Part shown: positions 7,546 to 16,997 of the stretch, piece by piece
Position numbering within the stretch: the first letter of the stretch is position 1
Layout of the letters: each line of letters opens with the position of its first letter
NCBI GenBank assembly: GCA_965277895.1
Contig: CBDIDR010000001.1
Coordinates: forward strand, 806,001 to 870,000
Source of the DNA: GCA-2862585 sp965277895
GTDB taxonomy: Bacteria; Bacteroidota; Bacteroidia; Flavobacteriales; UBA7312
Reading direction: 5' to 3'
Length of the DNA: 64,000 bases
Notes under the pieces: generated by a model
Databases searched by the model: none
Seen by the model: only the letters and a program-made list of their open reading frames with translations
Told to the model about the DNA's origin: nothing
Program-made: the position numbers and the translations under genes

Positions 7546-10140
7546 ATGAAATCGACAGAAATTCGTAATCAGTTTTTAAGTTTCTTTGAAGAAAAGACAC
7601 ATTCGGTTGTTTCATCAGCACCAATGGTTGTAAAAAATGACCCAACCTTGATGTTCACAAATGCAGGCATGAATCAGTTTAAGGATTACTTTTTAGGAAA
7701 TACTGTTCCGAAAGTAAAGCGTATTTGTGATACGCAAAAATGCTTGAGAGTTTCTGGTAAGCATAACGACTTGGAAGAGGTTGGCTATGATACTTATCAC
7801 CATACTATGTTTGAGATGCTAGGTAATTGGTCTTTTGGAGATTACTTCAAAAAAGAGGCTATCGAATGGGCATGGGAACTGCTAACAGAGGTTTACAAGA
7901 TTGATAAAGATAGATTATACGTTTCTGTATTTGAGGGTAGTAATGAGGACGGTCTAAAGAAAGATAATGAAGCTTTTGATATATGGTCTAAGCTTATTGA
8001 TACAAATCGAATTATAGACGGAAGCAAAAAAGATAATTTTTGGGAAATGGGTGAGGTCGGTCCTTGTGGTCCATGCTCTGAGATTCATGTTGATATACGT
8101 TCCAATGAAGACCGTAAAAAAGTGGACGGAAAAACATTAGTAAATGCTGACCATCCTAAAGTCATTGAGGTATGGAACTTGGTCTTTATGCAATTCAACA
8201 GAAAGATGAATGGTAGCTTAGAGGCTTTACCCCAAACTCATGTAGATACCGGTATGGGCTTTGAACGCTTGTGTATGGTTCTTCAAGGAGTTCAATCCAA
8301 TTATGATACAGATATATTTCAGCCTATTATCAAAAAAATTGCTTCGCTTTCAAGCAAGAAATACGGTGCCGATGAAAAAGACGATATCGCCATGCGTGTT
8401 ATTGCCGATCATCTAAGAGCAGTTGCGTTCTCCATTGCTGATGGTCAATTGCCTTCAAACACTGGAGCAGGTTATGTTATCAGAAGAATTTTAAGAAGAG
8501 CTGTTCGTTATGCCTTTACCTTTTTGGATGCTAAAGATCCTTTCATGTGTCATCTAGTTGACGAACTTGTTGAAAATATGGGCTCGCAGTTCAAAGAATT
8601 ATCGTTACAATCTGATTTAATAAAAAAAGTCATTCAAGAAGAAGAAGCCTCCTTTTTGAAAACCTTGGATAAAGGAATAGCTCGTTTTGAAACTATTGAT
8701 TTAAAAGATAAGGTAGTATCTGGAAAAGACGCTTTTGAGCTATACGATACATTTGGTTTTCCTATTGATTTAACGCAGCTTTTGGCACAAGAAAAAAACT
8801 GCAAGGTCAATATCGAAGCCTTCAATTCTTTGTTAGAACTTCAAAAGGAAAGATCAAGAAAGGCTACCTCTCTAGAAACAGACGATTGGGAAGTGTTATT
8901 TGAAGATGAGGTGGAAGAGTTTGTTGGATATGATTCGGCAGAATCTAAGGTGAAAATTGTCAGGTACAGAAAGGTAAAGCAAAAAGGTGAAGAGTTTTAT
9001 CATTTAGTATTCAATCTGACTCCATTCTATCCCGAAGGAGGAGGGCAAGTAGGAGATACTGGGCAATTAGTTAATGATTCAGAGACTGTTCAGATATTAG
9101 ATACTAAGAAGGAAAACAATCTAATTGTTCATATAGTAGAGGCTCTACCTAGCAATCTTACATCTGATTTTATAGCTAAAGTTGATGTTGTAAAAAGAAA
9201 GAATTCTGCTAATAATCATACCGCTACTCATTTACTTCATGAAACGCTTAGAGAGGTTTTAGGTGATCATGTGGCACAAAAGGGGTCGTTAGTTAACTCG
9301 GATTATTTGCGTTTTGATTTTTCTCATTTCTCAAAGGTCGATAGTGAAGATTTAAAAACTATTGAACGTAGTGTGAACTCTAAAATTCGTGCTAACTTTT
9401 CTCTTGAAGAGTTTAGAAACTTACCCTTTACTAAGGCGGAAGAAATGGGTGCTATGGCACTATTTGGTGAAAAATATGGCGATACTGTTCGAGTCATTAA
9501 GTTTGGTAGTTCAGCCGAGCTGTGTGGAGGTATTCACGTTGAATCTACTGGAGAAATAGGACTTTTTAAAATTCTTTCAGAAAGTGCAGTAGCATCAGGT
9601 ATCAGAAGGATTGAAGCTGTATCTGCTGATAAAGCGGTTCGTTTTTACGAGGATAAACTTGGCGTATTAAATCAATTACAAGGGGTTTTGAAAACTAATG
9701 ATTTACTAAAATCTGTGAGTCAATTGGTTGAAGAAAATCAAGCTCTTAACAAAAAAATTAATCAGCTTAATTCCGAAAAAGCAGGGGACTTATTGGGTGA
9801 TTTAATGACTAAGGCTGAAGAGATTAATGGCGTAAACTTAGTTTCAAGCGAAGTGGATTTAGATTCAAAAAGTATAAAAAATCTTGTCTTTAAATTAACA
9901 AAGGAGAATGATAATTTATTGCTAGTATTAGCTTCAAAGGCGGACGGAAAAGCAATGCTAACTGTTGCTGTGTCTGAGCAACTATCTAAAAATAAGGACT
10001 TACACGCTGGAAAAATTGTCAAAGAATTGGCCGTAGAAATTAGTGGCGGTGGTGGTGGTCAAGCCTTTTTTGCTACGGCCGGTGGTAAAGATATTTCTGG
10101 GATTCCCAAGGCTTTAAGTAAAGCCAAATCCTTTCTTTAG
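7546..10140 (+). CDS. alaS: Alanyl-tRNA synthetase
   Basis: AlaRS charges tRNA-Ala and edits mischarged tRNA. The 864-residue protein is full length for a bacterial enzyme. The class II catalytic core includes TNAGMNQFKDYFLG and the TMFEMLGNWSFGDYF region. The editing domain carries HTATHLLHE (around residue 560) and the CGGIH zinc motif (around 660). The C-Ala domain ends with a glycine-rich SGGGGGQAFFATAGG segment. It is transcribed alone, divergent from the M23 peptidase, and its TAG stop overlaps the ppx stop of the opposite strand (TTAG, 10137-10140). Confidence 0.98.
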   Translation: MKSTEIRNQFLSFFEEKTHSVVSSAPMVVKNDPTLMFTNAGMNQFKDYFLGNTVPKVKRICDTQKCLRVSGKHNDLEEVGYDTYHHTMFEMLGNWSFGDYFKKEAIEWAWELLTEVYKIDKDRLYVSVFEGSNEDGLKKDNEAFDIWSKLIDTNRIIDGSKKDNFWEMGEVGPCGPCSEIHVDIRSNEDRKKVDGKTLVNADHPKVIEVWNLVFMQFNRKMNGSLEALPQTHVDTGMGFERLCMVLQGVQSNYDTDIFQPIIKKIASLSSKKYGADEKDDIAMRVIADHLRAVAFSIADGQLPSNTGAGYVIRRILRRAVRYAFTFLDAKDPFMCHLVDELVENMGSQFKELSLQSDLIKKVIQEEEASFLKTLDKGIARFETIDLKDKVVSGKDAFELYDTFGFPIDLTQLLAQEKNCKVNIEAFNSLLELQKERSRKATSLETDDWEVLFEDEVEEFVGYDSAESKVKIVRYRKVKQKGEEFYHLVFNLTPFYPEGGGQVGDTGQLVNDSETVQILDTKKENNLIVHIVEALPSNLTSDFIAKVDVVKRKNSANNHTATHLLHETLREVLGDHVAQKGSLVNSDYLRFDFSHFSKVDSEDLKTIERSVNSKIRANFSLEEFRNLPFTKAEEMGAMALFGEKYGDTVRVIKFGSSAELCGGIHVESTGEIGLFKILSESAVASGIRRIEAVSADKAVRFYEDKLGVLNQLQGVLKTNDLLKSVSQLVEENQALNKKINQLNSEKAGDLLGDLMTKAEEINGVNLVSSEVDLDSKSIKNLVFKLTKENDNLLLVLASKADGKAMLTVAVSEQLSKNKDLHAGKIVKELAVEISGGGGGQAFFATAGGKDISGIPKALSKAKSFL

Positions 10141-11054
10141 AAGTAATGGTTTAAAGCTCCTTCTTTTAAGGCGTATTTCGAGCGGTTAATAAACTCCATA
10201 TTCGTTTTTTTGAGAATGTAGTTTATTAAAATGACTGATATTACTATCATGTCGGCTCTCATTTCAATCATTCCTGGAGTTGCAATGCGATCGCCTAGAT
10301 TACATTTAATGATGTGTTTTTGTGCCCAATCGTATTCCTCTAATTTGATATCGCAATATTTTTTCTTTCTTCTTTTTTTGTCATTATACTGATTACAAAT
10401 CATATCTACTAATGTATCAAATGAACCTGAAGAGCCTATTAGTTTTATACAGGGGGTTTTGGAAAGTTCCTCAAATAAATCTTTTAAATTTGATTCAAAA
10501 TACGCTTCAATTTTCTTAATTTCTTTATCACTAATTGGGTCTGATGGCTTAAACATTTCCTTTAGTCTAGACACACCAAGCTGGTAGCTTTTTGCCCACG
10601 AAATACCCTTTTTATTTGCGATGATAAATTCAGTGCTTCCCCCTCCAATATCAATTATCAAATCAAATGTTTCTTCAAAAGGAACAGCTTCTTTTACACC
10701 ATTATAAATTAGCTCAGCTTCTTTGCTGCCATCAATTACTTCAATTTTTAGTCCAAGGAGTTCATCAACTTCTTTTACAAAAAGGTTTCCATTTGAGGTA
10801 GAACGAATAGCAGAAGTTGCAAATGCTCTATGCTTATCTACTTTATACTCATTGATAGTTTTAATGTGATTTTCTAGAGCTTTTAAACCCCTCTGATATG
10901 GTTTCGGAGCTATCAGGCCTTTATCAATACCCTCTTCACCTAACTTAACTGGGATTTTATGTTTAAAGACAGTATTAAAATTTCCATTTTCATCTTTATC
11001 AGCGATGAGTAAATTAAATGTATTTGTCCCTAAGTCAATAATTGCTATTCTCAT
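10137..11054 (-). CDS. Ppx/GppA-family phosphatase (exopolyphosphatase-like)
   Basis: The 305-residue protein has the ASKHA phosphate-binding motifs DLGTNTFNLLIA near the N-terminus, DIGGGSTEFI in the middle and a LIGSSGSFDTL segment. The family hydrolyses polyphosphate or pppGpp. It contains only the two N-terminal ASKHA subdomains and lacks the C-terminal HD-like part of E. coli Ppx (513 residues), so its preferred substrate is uncertain. It is the last gene of the minus-strand group, 3 nt after the ABC permease gene. Confidence 0.87.
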   Translation of the reverse strand: MRIAIIDLGTNTFNLLIADKDENGNFNTVFKHKIPVKLGEEGIDKGLIAPKPYQRGLKALENHIKTINEYKVDKHRAFATSAIRSTSNGNLFVKEVDELLGLKIEVIDGSKEAELIYNGVKEAVPFEETFDLIIDIGGGSTEFIIANKKGISWAKSYQLGVSRLKEMFKPSDPISDKEIKKIEAYFESNLKDLFEELSKTPCIKLIGSSGSFDTLVDMICNQYNDKKRRKKKYCDIKLEEYDWAQKHIIKCNLGDRIATPGMIEMRADMIVISVILINYILKKTNMEFINRSKYALKEGALNHYF

Positions 11055-11057
11055 TAT

Positions 11058-12335
11058 TTAGTCTTTATACTTTAACCACTTCCATAGTTCTTTGTAGCTG
11101 ATTTTTTTGCCATACATAAGTATGCCAACTCTGTATATTTTTCCGGCTAACCAAGTTGTAAATAAAAAGCCGAGTATTAATAAAGTGATTGAAAGTATTA
11201 ACTCGTGAATAGGCACGCCAAATGGTATTCGAGCAATCATAATGATGGGTGAGGTAAAAGGTATTATGGATAACCAATATGCCAGTCCACTATGAGGATT
11301 GTCGATTATTACTTGAACGAGAATGAAAGATAAAATAAGTGGGATGGTAATGGGAACGATAAATTGTTGACTGTCGGTCTCTTGGTCTGATGCTGACCCT
11401 ATGGCTGCAAATAGCGAGCCGTACAGCAAATACCCGCCCAAGAAATAAATAAGGAAGGTTATAAGTAATGTCTTTATTGGCAGTGCCATTAGTGAGGCGT
11501 TTATTTCAGATGCTACGCCTTCATTAGCACTTAAATTAGTGAAGTCTACCTCTGTTGAAAGTAAACCATTTGCAATGAGTAAAAATATCGAGCCTAAAAT
11601 TATCCACATTACAAATTGACTTAAGCCTACCAGTGCTACGCTAATAATCTTGCCAAACATCAATTCGAATGGTTTTACAGATGATATTATAATTTCTACT
11701 ATTCGATTTGTTTTTTCTTCAATCACACTTCGCATGACCATTGTTCCATACATAAAGATGAAAATGTATATCAGAAAACCACCCGCCAATCCAATTCCAA
11801 AGCTAGCTTCAGAATTCCCTGCCGTGTTTTGTCCTTCCTCATCCACCACAAAGGTTTTGAGAGAGGTCTTGCTTTCTGAATTTTTAATTTTATCTAAATC
11901 AATGCCATTTTTTACTAGGTAAATATTAGTTAGCTGTTTGTCAATTTCATTTTCAATGTTGAGTTTAATAGACAAACTCATTTGATTTTCTGAATAGACT
12001 TCAATACTATTTTCAATTTGTGGTAAAGAATCTACTTTCGGGATGTGAAGTACAAAATCAAAGGCATCAATTAGGGAAGATTTATTTTGCTCAAAATGTG
12101 ATTCTTCAAGTTCGATGTATTTAATGCTTTTGGTTGAAACAAATTCTAGCTCACTGAAATTGTTTTCATCAATTATTACAACTGATGATTGTTCTTCATT
12201 GTTATAGGCGAGAAGAGTAGGGACAACAAAAATTCCAATCATGAAAAGAGGAGTTAAAAGCGTCATAATTATGAAGCTCTTTTTACGCACCCTTGATAAG
12301 TACTCTCTTTTTATTATCAAAAATAGTTTATTCAT
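11058..12335 (-). CDS. ABC transporter permease, NatB/ABC-2 type
   Basis: The 425-residue membrane protein has an N-terminal transmembrane helix (about 22-42), a long extracytoplasmic domain (about 45-180), then about five or six hydrophobic helices (185-410). The sequence VIEEKTNRIVEIIISSVKPF after the second helix is typical of the ABC-2/NatB family. It overlaps the ATP-binding gene by 8 nt, forming a complete exporter pair. Homologues include the Na+ exporter NatAB, but the substrate cannot be told from sequence. Confidence 0.88.
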   Translation of the reverse strand: MNKLFLIIKREYLSRVRKKSFIIMTLLTPLFMIGIFVVPTLLAYNNEEQSSVVIIDENNFSELEFVSTKSIKYIELEESHFEQNKSSLIDAFDFVLHIPKVDSLPQIENSIEVYSENQMSLSIKLNIENEIDKQLTNIYLVKNGIDLDKIKNSESKTSLKTFVVDEEGQNTAGNSEASFGIGLAGGFLIYIFIFMYGTMVMRSVIEEKTNRIVEIIISSVKPFELMFGKIISVALVGLSQFVMWIILGSIFLLIANGLLSTEVDFTNLSANEGVASEINASLMALPIKTLLITFLIYFLGGYLLYGSLFAAIGSASDQETDSQQFIVPITIPLILSFILVQVIIDNPHSGLAYWLSIIPFTSPIIMIARIPFGVPIHELILSITLLILGFLFTTWLAGKIYRVGILMYGKKISYKELWKWLKYKD

Positions 12336-13218
12336 TACTTACGGATTGAATGAATACATCGTTTATGGTTGGGAGTTTTTCATGAAAACTAATTACATCT
12401 ACTTGCTTTACTAATTGCTGAATTAGAGTGTGAGTATACTCCTTGTCAATAGCTTTAAATACAGAGTGTCCTTCTTCTGAAAGTATGGTGTCAAAATGCT
12501 CAATATTACTTTTCAATTCTCCTTTATATTTGACATCAAAAACATGTGCTTTAAAGTCTTGTTTTATATTTTCCACACTGCCTTCTAAGACGCATTGACC
12601 CGAATTGATTAGGGCTATGTCGTCACACAGTTCTTCTACAGATTCCATCCTGTGAGTCGATAAAACAATAGTACTCCCGCTTTCTTTTAAGGCAAGGATT
12701 TCATTTTTTATAATCTCTGTATTTATGGGGTCGAAGCCTGTAAAAGGCTCGTCTAGAATAATGAGTTTGGGTTGGTGAATTATGGTGCTTACAAATTGAA
12801 CTTTTTGAGCCATTCCCTTAGAAAGTTCTTCCACTTTCTTGTATAGCCAATCCATCATATCTAATTTCTTGAACCAAAAATGGATTTTTTGTTTGGCCTC
12901 ATTTTTAGACAGTCCTTTGAGTTGGGCTAGGTAAAGGCATTGTTCACCGACTTTCATACTTTTGTAAAGCCCCCTTTCTTCGGGTAAATAACCTATATTT
13001 TGGATGTGTTTTCTATTGAAGTCTTCTCCACAAAACAAGATGTCACCTCTGTCAGGAGCAGTAATTTGATTGATGATTCTGATAAGAGTTGTTTTTCCTG
13101 CACCGTTAGGTCCAAGTAGTCCGAAAATTCTACCCTCTTTAATATTTAAAGAAATATCATTGAGAGCCTTTTTATTCTCGTATTCCTTAATAACGTTTTT
13201 TATCTCTAGTATATTCAT
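12328..13218 (-). CDS. ABC transporter ATP-binding protein, NatA type
   Basis: The 296-residue ATPase has Walker A GPNGAGKT (36-43), a signature-like ELSKGMAQKVQF and Walker B LIILDEPFTGFDP, followed by an H-loop STHRMESVE. The signature uses SKGMAQ rather than LSGGQ, as is usual in NatA-like exporters. A C-terminal extension (about 215-296) follows the nucleotide-binding domain. Its gene overlaps the GH-like gene upstream by ATGA and the permease gene downstream by 8 nt, which indicates tight translational coupling. Confidence 0.9.
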   Translation of the reverse strand: MNILEIKNVIKEYENKKALNDISLNIKEGRIFGLLGPNGAGKTTLIRIINQITAPDRGDILFCGEDFNRKHIQNIGYLPEERGLYKSMKVGEQCLYLAQLKGLSKNEAKQKIHFWFKKLDMMDWLYKKVEELSKGMAQKVQFVSTIIHQPKLIILDEPFTGFDPINTEIIKNEILALKESGSTIVLSTHRMESVEELCDDIALINSGQCVLEGSVENIKQDFKAHVFDVKYKGELKSNIEHFDTILSEEGHSVFKAIDKEYTHTLIQQLVKQVDVISFHEKLPTINDVFIQSVSNE

Positions 13219-14762
13219 TCTTCAAATAAACTGATGGAGTAGGGGGCTAACTCAACCTGCCCTACAACGGTCTGTTGAAGGGCATTACTTTTTGTTTCGG
13301 AAGGATGTGCATGGTGTTGAATCATTTCACATTTTCCCATTATTTCATCCAAATCTATCGATAATACTTCTTCAGAAAAATTGATGACAAGCAGTTTAGT
13401 TTTCTGTTTTTCATAGCTAATATATGCATGAAAAGGAGTAAATGTAGTGTTTATTTCTTCTTTTAAGTTGTTTGGATTTTCTTTACTCTTTGGTTCGTAA
13501 TAGATTGACCAAGGACTTACATTTACTTTTGTGTGATACAGACGGTTGGCATTTTCTGTTAATCTGTTCCATAAAGATGTTACAATACCACTTGATGTTG
13601 GTTTTAAGTATAAATCGCCTTTATCCATTAGTTGAAGTGCGGCAAAAACAGGAAATTTTTCAGCTCCAATACTGTGAAAATGAAACATTTCAGAATTGGT
13701 TTGCTTAATTAATTCGTTGATTTGACTGGCAACTAGTAAACCGTGAGCCCATTTATTATTTATAGAGTAAGGCTGTTGTTCTATCATATTGTATTCTGTA
13801 ACCCATGTAGAAAATGCTGAAGTGTTGTTCCATCTCCAGTTTCTTAGCCTGAATTCTAAATCTACTTTTGGAAACGCTATAAGTTTTTTGTAGCCTAAGC
13901 TTGTTTCAAAATTATATTTCGGATTCTTGAAGTGGCTGTAATAATGTAGTATGAAATGAAATTGACTTAGTTTTGATTTTGAAAATGAACGTTCTAGAGC
14001 AGATGATAATTTTTCATTCCAATTTCGTGTTCTTCTGTTTCTGTCGCCGCCAACTACGCCAATATGTGCATCAGGAAATTCTTTCAAAATAGCTTTTGAC
14101 CATGAAATGCAGGTGTCTATATAATTATCAACTGTTGGGTAAATATGTTTAGTGAGTAAATTCTCGGCATAAACTTCATTTCCAAGCTCAATGTATTTGA
14201 TGTCAATACCAATATCTTTTGCCCTACGAAGAAGCTCCAATTCCTTTTCCAAATGACTCGTTATGACATTCAGTGTTATTACAGCAATTGATTGTGTGGA
14301 GTTTAGCCCTTTAGAAAATTCTTCTAGAGTATTGTATTTTGGTGTTTTAGCATTGTATCGATAGAGTTGCCTCCAAAATGAGTTTGATTTTCTATTGTCT
14401 TTAGTCAATTGTTTTAGCTCACTAACAGTACTAATAGCTTGACCATTGTATTCGAATTTCTTTTCTTTAAGAATGGGTAGTAGCTCATCGTATGACATTG
14501 TCCAGCCTTTTTCCCAGTCCCAATATAAGCCGTTACTGCCTCCAGGGTAACGTAGAGTTTTAGGGTGTAATTGCTGTAGTGCGTTCGAGAAATTTGGCTC
14601 GCTCCATTTTGGGGTATTTGACATATCAGAGTTATACCCCATTATTGGGACTGCAATTTCCTGATCAAGAGTTATAGATATTTTCTTCTGGGCGAAAGAA
14701 TGGCTAGAAATAAAAATGCTTGTAGAAAGTAACAGTCTTATTATATTTTTATTCAACGCCAT
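13215..14762 (-). CDS. Secreted GH-A-clan glycoside hydrolase-like protein
   Basis: The 515-residue protein has a signal peptide (residues 1 to about 24, ending SFA-Q). LRYPGGSNGLYWDW (70-83), IELGNE (191-196) and VTEYN (321-325) resemble the substrate-binding, acid/base (Glu196) and nucleophile (Glu323) regions of GH51/GH39-like TIM-barrel arabinofuranosidases. A beta-sandwich-like tail follows from about residue 430. No T9SS sorting domain is present, so it is probably periplasmic or reaches the surface another way. The family is not certain and the substrate is unknown. It sits between dnaJ (16 nt upstream) and the ABC exporter genes (4 nt overlap). Confidence 0.65.
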   Translation of the reverse strand: MALNKNIIRLLLSTSIFISSHSFAQKKISITLDQEIAVPIMGYNSDMSNTPKWSEPNFSNALQQLHPKTLRYPGGSNGLYWDWEKGWTMSYDELLPILKEKKFEYNGQAISTVSELKQLTKDNRKSNSFWRQLYRYNAKTPKYNTLEEFSKGLNSTQSIAVITLNVITSHLEKELELLRRAKDIGIDIKYIELGNEVYAENLLTKHIYPTVDNYIDTCISWSKAILKEFPDAHIGVVGGDRNRRTRNWNEKLSSALERSFSKSKLSQFHFILHYYSHFKNPKYNFETSLGYKKLIAFPKVDLEFRLRNWRWNNTSAFSTWVTEYNMIEQQPYSINNKWAHGLLVASQINELIKQTNSEMFHFHSIGAEKFPVFAALQLMDKGDLYLKPTSSGIVTSLWNRLTENANRLYHTKVNVSPWSIYYEPKSKENPNNLKEEINTTFTPFHAYISYEKQKTKLLVINFSEEVLSIDLDEIMGKCEMIQHHAHPSETKSNALQQTVVGQVELAPYSISLFEE

Positions 14763-14778
14763 ATGTAAAAATTCTAGT

Positions 14779-15903
14779 TTAATTAAACATATCCTTCACT
14801 CTTTCAAAAAATGACTTATCTGAAGAGGTAGGATTTGGAACAAAACTTTTAGAATCTTTCAAATCTTTAAAAATTTTCAACTCGTCTTTTGTTAAGTTTT
14901 GTGGTGTCCATACATTTATATGAACGAGTAAATCTCCTTTTCCGTATCCATTCAATGAGGGTAGTCCTTTGCTTTTCAGTCTAAGGATTTTACCGCTTTG
15001 TGTTCCAGCTTCAATTTTAATTTTTGCCTTGCCGCTTATGGTAGGGATTACTACATCGTTGCCAAGTACAGCGTCTGTTAGGCTAATGTAGCAATCGTAG
15101 TGCAAGTTATTGTTTTCTCTTTTTAAGTCGGAATGCTCCTCGACTTCGATGAGTATAATTAAATCACCTGCATAACCATCAAAAGGAGCAGCATTTCCTT
15201 TACCATTTACCTTGAGTTGCATTCCATCTTCTACACCAGCTGGGATATTGATGCTTACAATATCCTCTTTTTGAATCATACCATTGGCATCAGAACCTTT
15301 AGGTCTTTTATCAATTGATTTTCCAAGCCCATTACAACTGGGGCAGGGTGCCGATGTTTGCATTTGACCTAAAATCGTATTTGATACTCGTGTTACTTGG
15401 CCACTTCCGCCACATCTATCACATGTGTTGTAGGTTACGCCTTCTGCTTGAACGAGTTTTTTGACTTTTATTTTCTTGTCAATTCCGTTGGCTACGTCCT
15501 CAAGAGTGAGTTTGAGCTTAATTCTTAGGTTAGTGCCTTTGTGCATTCTTCGTCCACCTCTGCTACCACCACCAAAAAAGCTATCAAACGGACTACCACC
15601 GCCGCCAAAAATGTCACCGAACTGAGAGAATATGTCGTCCATATTCATTCCGCCACCGCCACCAAAACCTCCACGGTTACCCATTCCGGCATGACCAAAT
15701 TGATCGTATCGTTGCTTTTTCTCGTTATTACTTAAAACATCATAAGCTTCAGCAGCTTCTTTAAATTTTTCTTCTGCCGCCTTGTCATCAGGGTTTTTAT
15801 CTGGATGGTATTTGATTGCCATCTTACGGTAAGCCTTTTTTATCTCGCTTTGGCTAGCGGATTTGCTAACGCCTAATACTTCGTAATAATCTCTTTTACT
15901 CAT
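14779..15903 (-). CDS. dnaJ: Chaperone DnaJ
   Basis: The 374-residue J-protein stimulates DnaK ATPase and delivers unfolded substrates. It has the J domain with HPD at 33-35, a Gly/Phe-rich linker (about 70-118) and C-terminal substrate-binding domains. The zinc region has only two CxxCxGxG motifs (Cys161/164 and Cys187/190) instead of the four of E. coli DnaJ, so one zinc centre is expected. The reading frame is continuous, so this is not a frameshift effect; I believe other Bacteroidota show it too. It follows grpE by 1 nt. Confidence 0.95.
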   Translation of the reverse strand: MSKRDYYEVLGVSKSASQSEIKKAYRKMAIKYHPDKNPDDKAAEEKFKEAAEAYDVLSNNEKKQRYDQFGHAGMGNRGGFGGGGGMNMDDIFSQFGDIFGGGGSPFDSFFGGGSRGGRRMHKGTNLRIKLKLTLEDVANGIDKKIKVKKLVQAEGVTYNTCDRCGGSGQVTRVSNTILGQMQTSAPCPSCNGLGKSIDKRPKGSDANGMIQKEDIVSINIPAGVEDGMQLKVNGKGNAAPFDGYAGDLIILIEVEEHSDLKRENNNLHYDCYISLTDAVLGNDVVIPTISGKAKIKIEAGTQSGKILRLKSKGLPSLNGYGKGDLLVHINVWTPQNLTKDELKIFKDLKDSKSFVPNPTSSDKSFFERVKDMFN

Positions 15904-15904
15904 T

Positions 15905-16378
15905 TTATTCGTTGTTAGCTACTACAACTTTAGCGTAGCGAATTACTTTATCGTTTAGAAAATATCCTTTTTCAATAACGTCAATTATTTTCCCTTTCAT
16001 ATCTTCTGAAGGGGCAGGGACGTTTGTTATAGCTTCATGAAAATCAGTATTTAATTCTGTTCCAATTGGATTGTCAATTGCTTTGAGTCCTTTTGATTCT
16101 AAAATACTGATTAGCTTATTATAAATTAAAACTACTCCTTCGTCTTCTTCTTCGCTAGCCTTCATTGAACGCTCGAGGTCATCAATGATTGGAAGTAGGG
16201 CACTAAGAACACTTTCTCCAGCTGTTTTGTAAAGTTCTATTCTTTCTTTGGCTGTTCGTTTTTTAAAGTTTTCGAATTCAGCAAAAAGTCTAAGGTGTTT
16301 ATCGTTGAGGTCTGAAAATTTCTCTTCGATTGTAATCTCTTCAGTTTCTTTTTTAGATTCTTTTTTCTTTTTCGCCAT
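15905..16378 (-). CDS. grpE: Nucleotide exchange factor GrpE
   Basis: GrpE releases ADP from DnaK. The 157-residue protein has a Lys/Glu-rich N-terminus, a long coiled coil containing LFAEFENFKKRTAKER, and the C-terminal beta domain with the FHEAITNVPAP segment and GYFLNDKVIRYAKVVV. It is the first gene of the minus-strand group with dnaJ. A TATTTTTG box and an inverted-repeat cluster lie upstream. dnaK itself is not in the window. Confidence 0.95.
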   Translation of the reverse strand: MAKKKKESKKETEEITIEEKFSDLNDKHLRLFAEFENFKKRTAKERIELYKTAGESVLSALLPIIDDLERSMKASEEEDEGVVLIYNKLISILESKGLKAIDNPIGTELNTDFHEAITNVPAPSEDMKGKIIDVIEKGYFLNDKVIRYAKVVVANNE

Positions 16379-16410
16379 TTTAATAAGATTGTTGTTGACA
16401 AGTTTAATAT

Positions 16411-16418
16411 CAAAAATA
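16411..16418 (-). promoter_or_regulatory. Putative -7 box for grpE-dnaJ
   Basis: The minus strand reads TATTTTTG, matching TAnnTTTG, about 33 nt before the grpE ATG (16378). Confidence 0.45.
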
Positions 16419-16437
16419 ATGCCAAAATATCAGATTA

Positions 16438-16460
16438 GACATTTTGTCATATGTTTGACA
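16438..16460. promoter_or_regulatory. Overlapping inverted repeats upstream of grpE (operator candidate)
   Basis: GACA-TTT-TGTC (16438-16448) overlaps TGTCA-TATGTT-TGACA (16445-16460). The pair sits about 20 nt upstream of the grpE -7 box, where it could occlude or assist the promoter. The binding protein is unknown. Confidence 0.4.
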
Positions 16461-16476
16461 TTATGATAAAACTGCT

Positions 16477-16983
16477 TTAGTTGATTTTTTGAGATTTGAG
16501 GAAGTTGTTTAAAGCATCTCCTTTTAAATCTTTGGCAATAATTTCACCTTCACCATCTAAAATAAAGGTTTGCGGGATTGAACGAACGCCATATAATGAA
16601 GCGGCATCCGATTGCCAACCTTTTAGGTCGCTAACGTGGTATTCCCAGAATAGTTTATCGACAGTCATTGCTTTAAGCCAACTGCTTAGTTTTTTGTCTA
16701 AAGACACGCTGTAGATTTCCAATCCTTTTCCATTTTTGAATTTAGCATTTTTGAATCGTTTGTATGTTGAGACTAGATTGGGATTTTCTCTACGACACGG
16801 TCCGCACCACGATGCCCAAAAATCTACAATAACATATTTACCTCTTAATGAAGATAATTTCATTACTTTTTCTCTAGGGTTTTCATAAGCCAATTCTGGT
16901 GCTAGATCTCCAACTTTAAGAGCTTGCGAATAGGTCTCTAGTGTAAAAAATGCAATTAGTGAAAAGAAGATTATTTTTTTCAT
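16477..16983 (-). CDS. TlpA/ResA-like thioredoxin-fold protein
   Basis: The 168-residue protein has a signal peptide (1 to about 20, ending TYSQ) and a thioredoxin-like domain with the redox pair Cys60/Cys63 in FWASWCGPCRRENP. The cis-proline region is SIPQTFILD. Such proteins reduce or oxidise disulfides, or act in cytochrome c maturation, outside the cytoplasm. The signal lacks a lipobox cysteine, so the protein should be periplasmic. It lies 14 nt after murA. Its partner is unknown. Confidence 0.88.
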   Translation of the reverse strand: MKKIIFFSLIAFFTLETYSQALKVGDLAPELAYENPREKVMKLSSLRGKYVIVDFWASWCGPCRRENPNLVSTYKRFKNAKFKNGKGLEIYSVSLDKKLSSWLKAMTVDKLFWEYHVSDLKGWQSDAASLYGVRSIPQTFILDGEGEIIAKDLKGDALNNFLKSQKIN

Positions 16984-16997
16984 AATGTGAATGTTTG

